A stretch of 64,000 nucleotides of DNA from NCBI RefSeq assembly GCF_020382885.2, contig NC_058504.1, positions 22,309,545 to 22,373,544 of the forward strand. Reading direction: 5' to 3'. Positions 60,915 to 64,000 of the stretch are shown here, one piece after another. The position numbers and the translations under genes were made by a program. The first letter of the stretch is position 1. Every line of letters starts with the position of its first letter. Below the pieces are notes generated by a model, which worked only from the letters and a program-made list of their open reading frames with translations, ran no database searches and was not told the DNA's origin. This stretch comes from Scatophagus argus (Eukaryota > Chordata > Actinopteri > Scatophagidae).

Positions 60915-63900
60915 GTAAGTCCTTCCTCACACACTCTACTCTCTTTTTCCTGTCTTTATTTGTGACTCACAATATTCTTACCTTTCCAGTTCCGCCTCGC
61001 TTGGTTTCCTTCCTGTTTTGGTCTCTCTTCTTGTTTATTTGACACATTGGCTCTGTTTGTCTCTCGAGGGTTTTTTTTTTTTTCAGCTCAGAAGGTGTTG
61101 CCTTCAGGTTATCCCCCGATGGCATGACTTGTGGAGGCGGAGCAGTGCCTCCGTGATCGTGCAGCTGTGTTTCACACATTCACGACATTCAGTTTCTTCT
61201 GATTTGTGTATAGCAAACCGCTGTCATGCTTTATATGAATGTGATTTTATAAAACTGGATGACTCACAGGATCGGAGGAAATGAGAGTCTTATCTCTTCC
61301 AGGTGATCTGCACGTTTATTAGCCCTTATAAAAAGGTATGAAGATGTCATTTCTCACTCACCCTGTGGTATATCATTAGCAGCCTGTTTTCCATAAAGCA
61401 GGATAATACTGTGGGTTAGAGCTCCAGTTAGAGTCAGTATACTGTCTGGTCTTATGAAACCTCTTCAGGCTGAAAGCTGATTATTTGAAGTCTGTTTTAA
61501 AAGGTCTTTGAAAAACACACTTCCACAAGTTGCATCCTCAAATAACTTCTGGGTTTGTTTTTTGTCTCCTGACCTGAGGAATTTAATGGAATCTGTTTAT
61601 TTTGCACCAGCATCCCCAACAGGCTAAAGATTATAAAATGTTTTTCATCATGCATAGCCTCCTTTCTCAGTCAGTTTTTGCTCTGTTGATCCTTCTGTGA
61701 TTTATCCTGTGCTGTTGAGGCATCCTCCCTGCGTGTTAATTAACAAGCTTAGTCTAAACCTGAACAATGAGCTGCAACAGTTCTTGTCGTATAGTTTCAG
61801 AAACAAAGTCATGGACAGTGAAAATGCGATGTATGTTTTATTAATTTGGTCTTAATTTGATTCCAAGACGACCACGTTATAATGAAGCTTCTTGTTTGGA
61901 CTGCAGTCTGTTTGGATTTCACTGAGTGATTTTGGAAAGTAATAGTATTAGCATAAAAATATGAGTATAATATAAGTAATATGAGTACAAAAATAAAAAG
62001 TTGATGCAGAGTGGCTGTTTTATCATAATGTATCTCACCAGTATATTATGTAAAGGATAAAACTTGCTGCTCATCACGCAGTTCTGGCCTCGATGGACAT
62101 TATCCCATCTTGCTCACTTACCAAACTAACAGATATTTCAAAATGAAAGTTTTTCAAAAGCTGTTAACTCTGTCCACGGTAACACCTAAGGGTTTGTGTG
62201 TTCTTCAAAGGCAGAGAGGAAATCAAACAAAACCCTCTGTGTCTCAAACAAAAATGGCAAGACCTTATAAAGACCACATGGGCTTAATACTTTAATTAAC
62301 TTCATCTGGAATATGAATTAAAGGTGTTTTTACTGGGTTTGGAAACTTGAAACAGCAGCTAATTTGGTTGTACTTCGATTTTACTGAGGTCTGTTGGGTT
62401 CATTCAAAAGTGGTTTTGTGCTTGGGTCCAGTCATCTAATAAACATGACCAAAGTAAGCAAACTTGGAAGCAAAACAGACAAAATATAAAAAATTAACGT
62501 CAAGAAAAAGAAAAATGTTTAAGACTGATGGGACAGTTTGATGTTTGCATCATTTTCCATTCATTTTTCGATCATTAGGATCGAACCTGACTTTAGAGTT
62601 TTGCTGTTTTCCAGTGGGTTCACATTTGCAAATTTAAGTTTGAGTAAATTTGCATGTAAGGACGTTTTGGCACTATTCATTGCTCTTTTGAAACAGGAAA
62701 CGCCTCCTCATGTAACCAGACACTTGCTGTACAGCTGGCGAGGCCTCATTTACTGTTTCTTAAGACCATCCTCTTGCTGGATGTTGTTGAGCAGCTCCTC
62801 TACAGGTGAAGCCTCCTGTATTACATGTTGGCTTACTGCCCGCTGGAGTGAAACAGAAGTTTTACGACGTTGGATTAGCCAGTTTCTAAATCCTGGGAGT
62901 CACCAGATTGACAGGGTCTGATTGCCTAATCTGCAACCTTAAGTGCCCTTTAATTAAAATGTTTTAAATAACATTTAAAACATCAAGACAAATGCTAGAG
63001 GTTAGACAAGTTAATATTCTGCATTTTTTGTTGTGAAACCCTAAATACATGGCAGCTTAAAGTAATGACAGGGTTCTGTGGGTTTTGAGCTTGAAGGTCC
63101 TCTCACCCGCCGCTGTGCTTGGCGCAGTTTAATCGAACTTGACACATTTATTCAGAGTACCGTGCATGTGCTTCAGTGAGAGCCATCTGATCAATCTGGA
63201 GTGTGGACCAGTCAGTCGCTCTCTCTCGCCTTAAAGACTCACCTTAGTCTCTTTTCTTTGTTTTTTTTTAGCTGACACCTCAGAAGTCTTAACAACTGAT
63301 TCTGAGTGCCTTCATTTTTTCCCCCAGCTGATGTGTGCAGCATGAAGATGTTCTTGTTTGCTATAAATACTCGAATGGCGATGAGGGCAGGCAGCATGCC
63401 AAGCAGTGTAATCCCTCGCCTGTCCACCAGAAGGAGCTCCTTCCCCACAAACGGGAGCTGCTCTGTCCACCGCAAATCAGTCTCGTCCTGTGGAAGAAAA
63501 AAATAAACGGTGACTCCAGCGTCGGAGACAAAGACATTCACATCACGTCACCATTGCAGCTGTTCTGACAGCCTTCGCTTCACTGCACTAAAACAATAAA
63601 ATACTGTCAGGTGGTGCTGGATGTGAACTGATGATTTGATGATTTGAAGTGACTGTGCAGAGTTGCTTCTTAGAATATGTCCCATATTGCACACAGGGAG
63701 GTGAAAGGTCAAGTGTTTAGTGGTTAAGTTGTCATTTTTAATCAGACTGTTGTTAGAAAAGCACTTTAGAGAGTCGAGAAATACAGACATTAGAAAAATC
63801 CTAAACATTTCCTCACTCCAGCTCCTGAAGTCTGAAGGTTTTATGTCATTTTATATTTATGTTTATAATATCTGGTGCTGATCAGACAGAGCAGTCAGTT

Positions 63901-64000
63901 TGAACCTGTCACTGTGGGCCTGGGGACACTGTGATGTTTTTAATGATTTCATTGATTAATAGGGAAACAAATGGACTAAACAAATGGCTCAAGAGGATAT
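60915..64000 (+). other. pcgf3 intron 3, truncated by the window edge
   Basis: The next expected pcgf3 exon (starting FCRSCLVKYLEENNTCP in human) is not found before 64000. The intron holds an unexplained exon-like open frame on the minus strand at about 63339-63490 (see separate entry). Otherwise it is unique-looking AT-rich sequence. Confidence 0.6.
63339..63490 (-). pseudogene. Exon-like open frame antisense to pcgf3, unidentified
   Basis: On the minus strand a pyrimidine tract and acceptor (TTTTTTTCTTCCACAG) lead into an open frame beginning DETDLRWTEQLPFVGKELLL and containing a hydrophobic stretch ITLLGMLPALIAIRVFIA. A run of G follows CATCAGCTG near 63331-63338, with no clear GT donor there. 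The codon third positions are GC-rich, unlike the surroundings, which suggests real or once-real coding DNA. I do not recognise the protein. It could be an exon of another gene, a retroposed fragment or part of a transposon. Confidence 0.3.

Noticed and set aside
62538..62921. A 127-codon plus-strand open frame in pcgf3 intron 3
   Set aside because: No recognisable domain, Phe/Ser/Leu-rich composition typical of chance frames, and it does not match the expected next PCGF3 exon.

Overview
This window is a piece of a vertebrate nuclear chromosome, almost certainly from a percomorph-type teleost fish. The genes are split into many short exons with GT-AG introns. The proteins align from memory with human SEC24B, TSTD2, NCBP1, SLC49A3 (MFSD7) and PCGF3. 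The introns carry teleost-style repeats: LINE endonuclease and reverse-transcriptase fragments, a tRNA-like SINE, a 12-bp-TIR MITE and (CA)n/(CT)n arrays. No bacterial, plasmid or viral gene content was seen.

Layout. (1) 220-12264, minus strand: 5' half of sec24b (11 exons in the window; the 3' half lies off the left edge), a COPII cargo adaptor. (2) 13372-16558, minus: complete tstd2 (9 exons, 466 codons), a rhodanese/TrhO-like protein. (3) 16973-24268, plus: complete ncbp1 (23 exons, 795 codons), the large subunit of the nuclear cap-binding complex. It starts about 0.4 kb from tstd2 in head-to-head orientation with a shared promoter. (4) 26788-36435, minus: complete slc49a3 (10 exons, 460 codons), a 12-TM MFS transporter lying tail-to-tail with ncbp1; its introns hold most of the recognisable transposon debris. 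(5) About 40.24 kb to the right edge, plus: the 5' part of pcgf3, with a GC-rich first exon, a 16.8-kb first intron, a second untranslated exon at 57.2 kb and the first coding exon (RING start) at 60.8 kb. The rest lies off the right edge.

The genes do not form a pathway. They are housekeeping-type neighbours: secretion, sulfur transfer/tRNA modification-like, RNA cap binding, transport and Polycomb ubiquitination. As I recall the human map, the tstd2/ncbp1 pair and the slc49a3/pcgf3 pair each match a human neighbourhood (9q22 and 4p16.3), while SEC24B is on 4q25. The window therefore joins segments that are separate in human. All exon joins were checked for reading-frame phase, and both complete-gene sums and splice sites are consistent.

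I found no evidence for a new multi-gene system. The most useful leads are: an unproductive cassette-like exon in tstd2; an in-frame upstream ATG that would add eight residues to PCGF3; an unusual Cys-His in place of Trp-Asp in PCGF3; and an unexplained exon-like open frame antisense to pcgf3 near 63.4 kb.
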